64,000 bases of DNA from Streptococcus oralis subsp. dentisani (GTDB taxonomy: Bacteria > Bacillota > Bacilli > Lactobacillales > Streptococcaceae), in NCBI RefSeq assembly GCF_002096335.1, contig NZ_NCUW01000027.1, forward strand, positions 62,001 through 126,000, written 5' to 3'. The translations under genes were made by a program, and so were the position numbers. Under the pieces are notes generated by a model. That model made no database searches and was not told where the DNA came from. It saw only the letters and a program-made list of their open reading frames with translations. Shown here one piece after another: positions 16,303 to 24,097 of this stretch (position 1 is its first letter; every line of letters starts with the position of its first letter).

Positions 16303-16854
16303 TTAGTTCGTCTTTTCAGTGAATCCCATTTTCTCTAGTGCTTTTTTAGAGTTTGAGAAACTGACACGATTGCCGATACCAGAATATTCTTCAGGAAGTG
16401 CTTTTCTAAGTTCGCTAATGCTTGCAACTGAGAAATCAACTTCTAGATCTTGAACAACTTTTCCATCTTTGATTTCAATGGTTTGTTTAACACCTTTGAG
16501 TCCATTATAACCTTTGTACTTTTCTTCAATAAAACTCTTGACATCTTCTGGAGTTGCACCAAGGATTTCAGGATCTGCAACATTCTGAGCGGTTTGCTTG
16601 GTAACATTGTCGCCTTCTACAGTATAAACCAAGGTAGAAGTGATTCCAGGATTGCTTTTGTTGACAAAAGTATGTGTCTTGGCTGTTTCTTTCTTCTCAG
16701 AAGATTGTTCAGTGCTTTGCTTAGTCTCGCTTGACTGAGCAGTTTTATCTTCCTTGGCACTGTTACTAGTAGGTGCTGATACTTGTTTAGAGCATCCGAG
16801 CAGGAGGACAAGTGAAGCCACAAGGGCTAGTGATACTTTAAAGTATGATTTCAT
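16303..16854 (-). CDS. YehR-like (DUF1307) lipoprotein, copy B
   Basis: A 183-residue paralogue of copy A with the same layout: lipobox LLLGC, a low-complexity linker (SAKEDKTAQSSETKQS) and a domain with NPGITSTLVYTVEGDNV and EEYSGIGNRVSFSNS. The two copies are similar throughout, signal peptide included, so they arose by tandem duplication. Each has its own promoter (here -10 TATAAT, complement of 16890-16895) and terminator. It is likely anchored outside the cytoplasmic membrane; the ligand is unknown. Confidence 0.82.
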   Translation of the reverse strand: MKSYFKVSLALVASLVLLLGCSKQVSAPTSNSAKEDKTAQSSETKQSTEQSSEKKETAKTHTFVNKSNPGITSTLVYTVEGDNVTKQTAQNVADPEILGATPEDVKSFIEEKYKGYNGLKGVKQTIEIKDGKVVQDLEVDFSVASISELRKALPEEYSGIGNRVSFSNSKKALEKMGFTEKTN

Positions 16855-16965
16855 ATTTTTTACTTTCCTTTCATAATCAAAGTATTCGTATTATAACATG
16901 GATCGATAGTGAAAGCAACTAAACACAGTTTTTCTCCTTTTGATAAGGAGTCTGACTAGAAAAAT

Positions 16966-16973
16966 GTTATAAT
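16966..16973 (+). promoter_or_regulatory. Promoter of the M42 peptidase gene
   Basis: TATAAT (16968-16973) in the context ATGTTATAAT. A leader of about 15 nt with GAGGTGAAG precedes ATG 16994. Confidence 0.55.
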
Positions 16974-16993
16974 GGTAGGAAAGAGGTGAAGAA

Positions 16994-18031
16994 ATGAATC
17001 AGACTATAAACTATATCAAAGAACTAACCGCTATTGCATCCCCAACGGGTTTTACTCGTGAGATTTCAGACTACCTAGTCCATACTTTAGAAGAGCTTGG
17101 TTACAAGCCTGTTCGCACAGCTAAGGGTGGTGTCAATGTAACAATCAAAGGTCAAAATGACGAACAACATCGCTATGTAACTGCCCATGTAGACACACTT
17201 GGAGCCATTGTGCGTGCAGTCAAGCTAGATGGTCGTCTCAAATTGGACCGTATCGGTGGTTTTCCTTGGAACATGATTGAAGGTGAGAATTGTACCGTTC
17301 ATGTGGCTAGTACAGGTAAAACGGTATCTGGAACGATCCTCATCCACCAGACATCTTGCCATGTCTACAAAGATGCAGGAACTGCAGAACGTACGCAGGA
17401 CAATATGGAAGTTCGTTTGGATGAAAAAGTGACCAATGAAAAAGAAACCCGCGCCTTGGGCATTGAAGTTGGTGACTTCATCAGCTTTGATCCGCGAACA
17501 GTTGTGACGGAAACTGGTTTTATCAAGTCTCGCCACTTGGATGACAAGGTCAGCGCAGCAATTTTGCTCAATCTCCTTCGAGTTTATAAAGAAGAAGGAA
17601 TTGACTTGCCAGTAACAACCCATTTTGCTTTTTCAGTCTTTGAAGAAGTGGGACACGGTGCTAACTCCAATATTCCTGCTCAAGTAGTGGAGTATCTAGC
17701 TGTAGATATGGGTGCAATGGGGGATGACCAGCAGACGGATGAGTACACAGTGTCTATCTGTGTCAAGGACGCTTCAGGTCCTTATCACTTTGAATTCCGT
17801 CAACATTTGGTAGCCTTGGCTAAAGAGCAAGATATTCCATTTAAGCTGGATATCTATCCATTTTACGGTTCGGATGCTTCAGCAGCTATGTCAGCAGGTG
17901 CAGAGGTCAAGCACGCCCTCCTTGGAGCTGGTATCGAGTCCAGTCATTCTTATGAGCGCACCCATATCGATTCAGTAGTAGCGACTGAGCGTATGGTTGA
18001 TGCCTATCTCAAGAGCGCATTGGTAGACTAA
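16994..18031 (+). CDS. M42 family metallo-aminopeptidase
   Basis: A 345-residue glutamyl aminopeptidase/endoglucanase-family protein. Metal and catalytic residues appear in the family order: VTAHVDTLGA (His, Asp), SRHLDDKVSA (bridging Asp), VFEEVGHG (Glu-Glu), AVDMGAMG (Asp) and the final SSHSYERTH (His). It should form a large oligomeric cytosolic aminopeptidase. The exact residue preference cannot be read from sequence. It is followed after one base by the HIT gene and then ldcB, so the three are probably one transcript. Confidence 0.87.
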   Translation: MNQTINYIKELTAIASPTGFTREISDYLVHTLEELGYKPVRTAKGGVNVTIKGQNDEQHRYVTAHVDTLGAIVRAVKLDGRLKLDRIGGFPWNMIEGENCTVHVASTGKTVSGTILIHQTSCHVYKDAGTAERTQDNMEVRLDEKVTNEKETRALGIEVGDFISFDPRTVVTETGFIKSRHLDDKVSAAILLNLLRVYKEEGIDLPVTTHFAFSVFEEVGHGANSNIPAQVVEYLAVDMGAMGDDQQTDEYTVSICVKDASGPYHFEFRQHLVALAKEQDIPFKLDIYPFYGSDASAAMSAGAEVKHALLGAGIESSHSYERTHIDSVVATERMVDAYLKSALVD

Positions 18032-18032
18032 T

Positions 18033-18494
18033 ATGTGCTTGATTTGTCAAAGAATTGAATGGATCAAGGCAGGGAAAAATCCCTACTTTGTCAAAGAACT
18101 AGAAACAGGCTATGTGGTTATTGGAGACCACCAATACTTTAAGGGCTATACCTTATTTTTAGCAAAAGAGCATATCACAGAACTCCATCATATGGAGAAT
18201 CCTGTAAAACTTCACTTTTTAGAGGAAATGAGTTTGGTCCAAGAAGCAGTCGCCAAAGCATTTAAGGCTGAAAAGATGAATATTGAACTTCTAGGAAATG
18301 GCGATGCCCACGCTCACTGGCACCTATTTCCAAGGCGGTCAGGTGATATGAAAGGTCACGGACTTAATGGCCGTGGCCCAGTCTGGTGGGTGCCCTGGGA
18401 AGAAATGGCAGCAGAAGATTGCCAAGTACAATCCCCAGAGCTGGAAGAGATGATTAAAGCCTTATCCCAAGAATTGGAGAAGCATTTAGCCTAA
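18033..18494 (+). CDS. HIT-like nucleotide-binding hydrolase
   Basis: A 153-residue histidine-triad superfamily protein. The motif HAHWHLFPRR (HxHxH) near residue 90 is the catalytic triad, and GNGDAHAH precedes it. Two early cysteines (MCLICQR) resemble the zinc site of Hint-type proteins. It probably hydrolyses nucleoside phosphoramidates or dinucleoside polyphosphates. It starts one base after the M42 gene stop, with no separate promoter. Confidence 0.82.
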   Translation: MCLICQRIEWIKAGKNPYFVKELETGYVVIGDHQYFKGYTLFLAKEHITELHHMENPVKLHFLEEMSLVQEAVAKAFKAEKMNIELLGNGDAHAHWHLFPRRSGDMKGHGLNGRGPVWWVPWEEMAAEDCQVQSPELEEMIKALSQELEKHLA

Positions 18495-18511
18495 GAGAAA
18501 GGAAGAAAGAA

Positions 18512-19228
18512 GTGAAAAAAAGATATGTCATTTTATCGGGTTTACTAGCATTGACCCTTGCAGCTTGTTCTCAAGAAAAACCTAAAAATGAAGAAAATAC
18601 TCAAAAAACAGAACAAACTAGTCAACCTGAAGGAACTGTAGGGAGCAAATCTCAATCTTCTAGTCAGAAAAAGGCACAAGTTGTTAATAAGGGAGACTAC
18701 TATAGTATTCAAGGGAAATACGATGAAATCGTCGTAGCTAATAAGCACTATCCTTTGTCAAAAGACTATAATCCAGGAGAAAATCCAACAGCAAAAGCGG
18801 AGTTACTCAAGCTAATCGCAGCCATGCAGGCCGAGGGCTACCCAATCAGTGACCACTACAGTGGTTTTAGAAGTTATGAAACTCAAACCAAACTTTATCA
18901 AGACTATGTCAATCAAGACGGTAAGGAAGCAGCAGATCGCTACTCAGCTCGACCAGGTTATAGTGAACACCAAACGGGTCTTGCTTTTGATTTGATTGGG
19001 ACTAACGGAGAATTAGTAACAGAGGAGAAGGCGGCTCAGTGGCTCTTGGATCATGCGGCTGACTATGGCTTTGTCGTTCGCTATCTCAAAGGCAAGGAAA
19101 AAGAGACTGGCTACATGGCAGAAGAATGGCATCTCCGCTACGTTGGAAAAGAAGCCAAAGAAATTGCTGCAAGTGGTCTCAGTTTGGAAGAGTACTATGG
19201 CTTTGAAGGCGGAGATTACGTCGATTAA
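18512..19228 (+). CDS. ldcB: L,D-/D,D-carboxypeptidase lipoprotein LdcB (DacB), VanY family
   Basis: A 238-residue lipoprotein trimming peptidoglycan stem peptides. The lipobox LAAC places the lipidated Cys at residue 19; a Ser/Gln/Lys-rich linker follows. The zinc carboxypeptidase domain carries SGFRSYETQ, then SEHQTGLAFDL (His and Asp ligands) and EEWHLRYVG (catalytic Glu and His). It uses a GTG start at 18512, supported by GGAAGAAAG upstream and by the signal peptide beginning exactly there. In pneumococcus the equivalent enzyme removes D-Ala from tetrapeptides and affects cell shape. Confidence 0.88.
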   Translation: MKKRYVILSGLLALTLAACSQEKPKNEENTQKTEQTSQPEGTVGSKSQSSSQKKAQVVNKGDYYSIQGKYDEIVVANKHYPLSKDYNPGENPTAKAELLKLIAAMQAEGYPISDHYSGFRSYETQTKLYQDYVNQDGKEAADRYSARPGYSEHQTGLAFDLIGTNGELVTEEKAAQWLLDHAADYGFVVRYLKGKEKETGYMAEEWHLRYVGKEAKEIAASGLSLEEYYGFEGGDYVD

Positions 19229-19244
19229 AAACGAAAGTTTTCTC

Positions 19245-19272
19245 TTGCATTTTTAGATAAATAGTGTATAAT
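19245..19272 (+). promoter_or_regulatory. Promoter of the rplKA operon
   Basis: TTGCAT (19245-19250), 16 bp, TATAAT (19267-19272). Confidence 0.75.
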
Positions 19273-19295
19273 GGAAAGGTATGTGTAAAGCATAC

Positions 19296-19336
19296 TTGTG
19301 GGAGGTAAAAATCTCTAATTACCGCCAAAACCACAA
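19296..19336 (+). promoter_or_regulatory. Structured rplK leader, candidate ribosomal protein L1 autoregulatory site
   Basis: Outer stem TTGTGG (19296-19301) / CCACAA (19331-19336), asymmetric internal loop GA / GCCAAAA, inner stem GGTAA (19304-19308) / TTACC (19319-19323). A related sequence GTGGGAGATGAAAATC occurs before rplA (19829-19844). L1 is known to bind such two-stem asymmetric loops on its own mRNA. The assignment here is from fold and position only. Confidence 0.45.
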
Positions 19337-19350
19337 AGGAGGATTTAAAA

Positions 19351-19776
19351 ATGGCTAAAAAAGTCGAAAAACTTGTAAAATTGCAAATCCCTGCTGGTAA
19401 AGCTACACCAGCTCCACCAGTTGGACCTGCTCTTGGTCAAGCTGGTATCAACATCATGGGATTCACAAAAGAGTTCAACGCTCGTACAGCTGACCAAGCT
19501 GGTATGATCATTCCAGTTGTTATCTCAGTATACGAAGACAAATCATTTACTTTCGTTACAAAAACACCACCAGCTGCTGTTCTTTTGAAAAAAGCTGCGG
19601 GTGTTGAAAAAGGATCAGGTACACCTAACAAAACTAAAGTTGCTACAGTTACTCGTGCACAAGTACAAGAAATTGCAGAAACTAAGATGCCAGATTTGAA
19701 CGCAGCAAACATTGAGTCTGCAATGCGTATGATCGAAGGTACTGCTCGTTCTATGGGATTCACTGTTGTTGACTAA
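19351..19776 (+). CDS. rplK: 50S ribosomal protein L11
   Basis: A 141-residue ribosomal protein of the GTPase-associated centre, binding 23S rRNA. It has the N-terminal [19 protein letters not shown] and the C-terminal rRNA-binding domain with [14 protein letters not shown]. It is complete, with AAAGGAGG upstream of ATG 19351. Codon use is strongly biased, as in other highly expressed genes of the window. It is the first gene of the two-gene L11-L1 operon, 97 nt before rplA. Confidence 0.97.
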   Translation: MAKKVEKLVKLQIPAGKATPAPPVGPALGQAGINIMGFTKEFNARTADQAGMIIPVVISVYEDKSFTFVTKTPPAAVLLKKAAGVEKGSGTPNKTKVATVTRAQVQEIAETKMPDLNAANIESAMRMIEGTARSMGFTVVD

Positions 19777-19873
19777 TCAATAACACCCCCAATATAACCC
19801 GCAAGACTTCATCATTTCGAGAAGTGACGTGGGAGATGAAAATCGATTGAACCACTTACAAGGAGAATAGAAA

Positions 19874-20563
19874 ATGGCTAAAAAAAGCAAACAACTTCGT
19901 GCTGCACTTGAGAAAATCGACAGCACAAAAGCGTACAGCGTAGAAGAAGCTGTAGCACTTGCAAAAGAAACTAACTTTGCAAAATTTGACGCAACTGTAG
20001 AAGTTGCTTACAACTTGAACATCGACGTTAAAAAAGCTGACCAACAAATCCGTGGCGCAATGGTATTGCCAAACGGTACTGGTAAAACTTCACGCGTTCT
20101 TGTTTTCGCACGTGGTGCAAAAGCTGAAGAAGCAAAAGCTGCTGGTGCAGACTTCGTTGGTGAAGATGACCTTGTTGCGAAAATCAACGACGGTTGGTTG
20201 GACTTCGACGTAGTTATCGCTACACCTGACATGATGGCTCTTGTTGGACGTCTTGGACGTGTCCTTGGACCACGTAACTTGATGCCAAACCCTAAAACTG
20301 GTACTGTAACAATGGATGTTGCTAAAGCAGTTGAAGAGTCTAAAGGTGGTAAAATTACTTACCGTGCTGACCGTGCAGGTAACGTTCAAGCAATCATCGG
20401 TAAAGTATCATTTGAAGCTGAAAAATTGGTTGAAAACTTTAAAGCATTCAACGAAACAATCCAAAAAGCAAAACCAGCTACAGCTAAAGGAACTTACGTA
20501 ACAAACTTGACAATCACAACTACTCAAGGTGTTGGTATCAAGGTTGACGTAAACTCACTTTAA
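19874..20563 (+). CDS. rplA: 50S ribosomal protein L1
   Basis: A 229-residue protein of the L1 stalk, which moves deacylated tRNA out of the E site and also represses its own operon. It has the diagnostic [17 protein letters not shown] and [11 protein letters not shown]. The length is normal. It has AAGGAGA before ATG 19874 and ends at a clear terminator. Confidence 0.97.
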
Positions 20564-20576
20564 TTAACAGATTTTT

Positions 20577-20607
20577 AAAAACGAGTACCAATGTGCTCGT
20601 TTTTTTG
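20577..20607 (+). terminator. Terminator of the rplKA operon
   Basis: AAAACGAGTAC / GTGCTCGTTTT stem (one G-U) with loop CAAT, then T-run. Confidence 0.85.
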
Positions 20608-20701
20608 ATGATAAGTTCACTCCAGGGGAAATAAGTCCATTAGTAGCCTGATGGAGCAAGAGAATAGTGCTTTTCCTCTTCTTCTTTCACAGAAAATATG
20701 G

Positions 20702-20707
20702 TATAAT
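20702..20707 (+). promoter_or_regulatory. -10 of the apt promoter
   Basis: TATAAT preceded by ATGG (extended -10), 33 nt before ATG 20740. Confidence 0.55.
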
Positions 20708-20739
20708 AGAGAGTAAAAAACTTTGAAAGAAAGAAAAAG

Positions 20740-21252
20740 ATGAATTTAAAAGATTATATCGCAACGATTGAAAATTATCCCAAGGAAGGCATCACCTTCC
20801 GTGATATCAGCCCTTTGATGGCAGATGGAAATGCTTATAGCTATGCTGTTCGTGAAATCGTTCAGTATGCAACGGACAAGAAAATCGACATGATTGTGGG
20901 GCCAGAGGCTCGCGGATTTATTGTTGGCTGTCCGGTTGCTTTTGAGTTGGGAATTGGCTTTGCACCTGTTCGTAAACCAGGGAAATTGCCACGTGAAGTC
21001 ATTTCTGCTGACTATGAAAAAGAGTACGGTATTGATACCTTGACCATGCACGCGGATGCCATTAAACCAGGTCAACGCGTTCTCATTGTAGACGACCTCT
21101 TGGCGACAGGTGGAACCGTCAAGGCAACCATTGAAATGATTGAAAGACTTGGTGGAGTTGTAGCAGGTTGTGCTTTCTTGATTGAACTTGATGAGCTTAA
21201 AGGCCGTGAAAAAATCGGTAACTACGATTACAAGGTACTTATGCATTATTAA
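20740..21252 (+). CDS. apt: Adenine phosphoribosyltransferase
   Basis: A 170-residue purine-salvage enzyme converting adenine and PRPP to AMP. The PRPP-binding motif is [13 protein letters not shown], and the N-terminal [15 protein letters not shown] and VGPEARGF are family hallmarks. It is complete, a single gene with its own promoter and a hairpin terminator. Confidence 0.96.
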   Translation: MNLKDYIATIENYPKEGITFRDISPLMADGNAYSYAVREIVQYATDKKIDMIVGPEARGFIVGCPVAFELGIGFAPVRKPGKLPREVISADYEKEYGIDTLTMHADAIKPGQRVLIVDDLLATGGTVKATIEMIERLGGVVAGCAFLIELDELKGREKIGNYDYKVLMHY

Positions 21253-21255
21253 TGA

Positions 21256-21280
21256 AAAACAGTCCTTGGGGCTGTTTTCT
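21256..21280 (+). terminator. Terminator after apt
   Basis: AAAACAG (21256-21262) pairs with CTGTTTT (21272-21278). Confidence 0.6.
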
Positions 21281-21324
21281 CTTCATCTGCTATATAAACA
21301 AACTATAGCTAGTTAGAGAAAAAC

Positions 21325-21341
21325 TATAATTGAAAACTATA
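21325..21341 (-). promoter_or_regulatory. MtaR-type MET-box overlapping the metA -35
   Basis: Read on the minus strand, TATAGTTTTCAATTATA matches the streptococcal MtaR/MET-box consensus TATAGTTTSAAACTATA at 14 of 17 positions. It covers the -35 of metA (21330-21335). A half-site AACTATA lies at 21301-21307. Confidence 0.6.
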
Positions 21342-21358
21342 TCTTCTTGCAGTATAAT
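21330..21358 (+). promoter_or_regulatory. metA promoter
   Basis: TTGAAA (21330-21335), 17 bp, TATAAT (21353-21358). A perfect 8-bp hairpin GTGTTTGA / TCAAACAC (21370-21394) lies in the leader. Confidence 0.75.
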
Positions 21359-21433
21359 AAAAGGACTAAGTGTTTGAGATTTGACTTCAAACACATTCAA
21401 TTATTTCTAAAAGAGTACAGTTAGGAGAAGGTT

Positions 21434-22378
21434 ATGCCGATTAGAATTGATAAAAAATTGCCAGCTGTTGAGATTTTACGGACAGAGAATATCTTTGTCA
21501 TGGATGATCAACGTGCGGCCCACCAAGATATCCGTCCCTTGAAAATTTTGATTTTAAACCTCATGCCTCAAAAGATGGTAACAGAAACGCAACTCTTACG
21601 GCATTTGGCTAATACCCCTTTGCAATTGGATATTGATTTCTTATATATGGAAACACATCGTTCCAAGACGACTCGTGCAGAGCATATGGAGACTTTTTAT
21701 AAAACTTTTCCTGAAGTCAAGGACGAGTATTTTGATGGGATGATTATCACAGGGGCTCCGATTGAGCATTTACCATTTGAGGAAGTGGACTATTGGGAGG
21801 AATTCAGTCAGGTGCTTGAGTGGTCCAAGACCCATGTCTATTCGACCCTTCATATCTGCTGGGGTGCCCAAGCAGGTCTTTATGCTCGCTATGGAGTTGA
21901 TAAACACCAGATGGAGCAGAAATTGTCAGGCATTTACCCGCAGGATACCTTGAAAGAGGGCCATCTTCTCTTTCGTGGTTTTGATGATAGCTATGTAGCT
22001 CCCCATTCTCGTTATACAGAAATCTATAAGGAAGAGATATTAGGAAAAACCAATCTGGAAATCCTCTCTGAGGGAGAACAAGTCGGCGTTTCTATTTTAG
22101 CCAGTCGGGATCTTCGTGAGATTTATAGTTTTGGTCATTTAGAATATGACCGTGATACTCTAGCAAAAGAGTATTTTCGTGATTGTGAGGCAGGACTTAA
22201 TCCTCACATTCCAGAAAATTACTTCAAAAATGATGATGTGAATGAGAAACCGTGTCTTTGTTGGTCTTCATCAGCTGCCCTCTTTTTCAGTAATTGGGTT
22301 AACTATGCTGTTTATCAGGAAACCCCCTTTGACTGGAAAAAGGTAGAGGATGACGCAGCTTCATTTGGATATTTATAA
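21434..22378 (+). CDS. metA: Homoserine O-acyltransferase MetA (acetyl-CoA type by residue 111)
   Basis: A 314-residue enzyme activating homoserine for methionine synthesis. The nucleophile is Cys142 in HICWGAQAG. The acyl-CoA specificity residue 111 is Glu ([12 protein letters not shown]), which in characterised MetA proteins favours acetyl-CoA over succinyl-CoA, so O-acetyltransferase is more likely than the succinyltransferase usually annotated. The start ATG 21434 is preceded by TTAGGAGAAGG. A MET-box at the promoter indicates control by methionine supply through an MtaR-like LysR regulator. dnaD follows after 8 nt. Confidence 0.92.
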   Translation: MPIRIDKKLPAVEILRTENIFVMDDQRAAHQDIRPLKILILNLMPQKMVTETQLLRHLANTPLQLDIDFLYMETHRSKTTRAEHMETFYKTFPEVKDEYFDGMIITGAPIEHLPFEEVDYWEEFSQVLEWSKTHVYSTLHICWGAQAGLYARYGVDKHQMEQKLSGIYPQDTLKEGHLLFRGFDDSYVAPHSRYTEIYKEEILGKTNLEILSEGEQVGVSILASRDLREIYSFGHLEYDRDTLAKEYFRDCEAGLNPHIPENYFKNDDVNEKPCLCWSSSAALFFSNWVNYAVYQETPFDWKKVEDDAASFGYL

Positions 22379-22386
22379 GAGGAATT

Positions 22387-23064
22387 ATGACATATTTTGA
22401 CGCTTTTAAATCAGGGAACTTGGTTTTACCAAGTGCCCTGCTCTTGCATTTTAAGGAACTCTTTCCTTCTAGTGATGATTTTCTCGTCTGGCAATTTTTT
22501 TATCTGCAAAATACATCTGCTTTGGATGAGCTATCGCCAAGCCAAATTGCAGAAACTATTGGAAAAGAACTTGCAGATGTCAACCAATCCATTTCAAACT
22601 TGACTGAAAATGGGCTACTACAATATCGAACGATTGAACTAAATGGGGAAATCGAGCTTATTTTTGATGCTAGTTTGGCCTTTGAACGCTTGGATAACTT
22701 GTTGGACAGCCAGACTCCAGCTGCAACTACCCCAAATCCACAAAATCAATTGAAGGATCTGGTTGAGACGTTTCAGCAGGAATTAGGACGCTTGCTAACG
22801 CCGTTTGAAATCGAAGATCTTTCCAAGACTGTCAAAGAAGACGGGATCAAGGCAGATTTGATTAAAGAAGCACTTCGAGAAGCCGTTCTAAATGGCAAAC
22901 CAAATTGGAAGTACATTCAGGCGATTCTCCGGAATTGGCGCCATGAAGGTATCCAATCTGTAGCACAGGTGGAGGCTAAACGAGCTGAGAGAGAAGCGAA
23001 CAATCCTAAACAAGTTCAAGCTTCGGCTGATTTTCTCGAGGCCATGAATTTGTGGCAAGATTAG
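22387..23064 (+). CDS. dnaD: DnaD-domain replication initiation protein
   Basis: A 225-residue primosomal protein that remodels DNA for helicase loading at oriC and stalled forks. The N-terminal winged helix spans about residues 1-100. The DnaD C-terminal domain (TPFEIEDLSKTV, about residues 140-200) ends in the conserved YIQAILRNWRHEG, equivalent to YxxxILxxW. It is in one transcript with metA, an arrangement I also associate with pneumococcus. It appears complete. Confidence 0.88.
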   Translation: MTYFDAFKSGNLVLPSALLLHFKELFPSSDDFLVWQFFYLQNTSALDELSPSQIAETIGKELADVNQSISNLTENGLLQYRTIELNGEIELIFDASLAFERLDNLLDSQTPAATTPNPQNQLKDLVETFQQELGRLLTPFEIEDLSKTVKEDGIKADLIKEALREAVLNGKPNWKYIQAILRNWRHEGIQSVAQVEAKRAEREANNPKQVQASADFLEAMNLWQD

Positions 23065-23097
23065 TCGCTTGAAAAGTCTTGAAAATTAGAGTAAGGT

Positions 23098-23126
23098 TTG
23101 CAAGCTCCTTATAAATATGATAAAAT
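23098..23126 (+). promoter_or_regulatory. tpiA promoter
   Basis: TTGCAA (23098-23103), 17 bp, TAAAAT (23121-23126). Confidence 0.6.
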
Positions 23127-23160
23127 AATAGAAAATAAAATGAAAAAAGAGGTATGTGAA

Positions 23161-23919
23161 ATGTCACGTAAACCATTTATCGCTGGTAACTGGAAAATGA
23201 ACAAAAATCCAGAAGAAGCAAAAGCATTCGTTGAAGCCGTTGCCTCAAAACTTCCTTCATCAGACCTTGTTGAAGCAGGTATCGCAGCTCCAGCTCTTGA
23301 TTTGACAACTGTGCTTGCTGCTGCAAAAGGTTCAAACCTTAAAGTTGCTGCTCAAAACTGCTACTTTGAAAATGCAGGTGCTTTCACTGGTGAAACAAGC
23401 CCACAAGTTTTGAAAGAAATCGGTACAGACTACGTTGTTATCGGTCATTCAGAACGCCGTGACTACTTCCATGAAACTGACGAAGACATCAACAAAAAAG
23501 CAAAAGCAATCTTTGCAAATGGTATGCTTCCAATCATCTGTTGTGGTGAGTCACTTGAAACTTACGAAGCTGGTAAAGCGGCTGAATTCGTAGGTGCTCA
23601 AGTATCTGCTGCTCTTGCAGGATTAACTGCTGAGCAAGTTGCTGCATCAGTTATCGCTTATGAGCCAATCTGGGCTATCGGTACTGGTAAATCAGCTTCA
23701 CAAGACGACGCACAAAAAATGTGTAAAGTTGTACGTGACGTTGTAGCGGCTGACTTTGGTCAAGAAGTTGCGGACAAAGTTCGTGTTCAATACGGTGGTT
23801 CAGTTAAACCTGAAAACGTTGCTTCATACATGGCTTGCCCAGACGTTGACGGTGCCCTTGTTGGTGGTGCGTCACTTGAAGCTGAAAGCTTCTTGGCCTT
23901 GCTTGACTTTGTAAAATAA
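23161..23919 (+). CDS. tpiA: Triosephosphate isomerase
   Basis: A 252-residue glycolytic TIM barrel interconverting DHAP and glyceraldehyde-3-phosphate. Catalytic residues are visible: N10/K12 in AGNWKMNK, His96 in IGHSERR and Glu168 in [11 protein letters not shown]; the phosphate loop YGGSVKPEN follows. The start ATG 23161 gives the family length; an in-frame extension back to 23098 would include the promoter. Codon bias is extreme, as in other glycolytic genes of streptococci. Confidence 0.97.
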   Translation: MSRKPFIAGNWKMNKNPEEAKAFVEAVASKLPSSDLVEAGIAAPALDLTTVLAAAKGSNLKVAAQNCYFENAGAFTGETSPQVLKEIGTDYVVIGHSERRDYFHETDEDINKKAKAIFANGMLPIICCGESLETYEAGKAAEFVGAQVSAALAGLTAEQVAASVIAYEPIWAIGTGKSASQDDAQKMCKVVRDVVAADFGQEVADKVRVQYGGSVKPENVASYMACPDVDGALVGGASLEAESFLALLDFVK

Positions 23920-23932
23920 TCTAGGTTTTTCC

Positions 23933-23982
23933 AGACAGACAGTCAAAAGTACTAGGTGACTTTGACTGCCTGTCTTATTTTT
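23933..23982 (+). terminator. tpiA terminator
   Basis: AGACAGACAGTCAAA (23933-23947) pairs with TTTGACTGCCTGTCT (23961-23975, one mismatch), then TATTTTTA. Confidence 0.8.
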
Positions 23983-23997
23983 ACTTGGAGCATTCTT

Positions 23998-24069
23998 ATG
24001 AAAAGGAATTTTTTCAGATTAGGAAAGTTCCTTAGGGAAGGAAAGGCGTGCAGAAGCGCGCTCTTTTCT
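23998..24069 (+). promoter_or_regulatory. Candidate attenuator/leader-peptide region before the ABC exporter operon
   Basis: An upstream frame begins at ATG 23998 with GGAG 7 nt before it, starts MKRNFFRLGKFLREG and runs past the exporter start to 24219. Within it, AGGAA/TTCCT (24021-24032) and TTCC/GGAA (24028-24039) are mutually exclusive pairings. GCGTGC AGAA GCGCGC (24046-24061) followed by TCTTTTCTG resembles an intrinsic terminator. No promoter is obvious. Confidence 0.4.
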
Positions 24070-24097
24070 GTATTAAAAAGTTATGAAAGGAGGAGTT

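Noticed and set aside
24083..24097. Alternative start of the ABC exporter at 24083
   Set aside because: The ATG at 24098 has AAAGGAGG at the right distance; the earlier one has no ribosome site.
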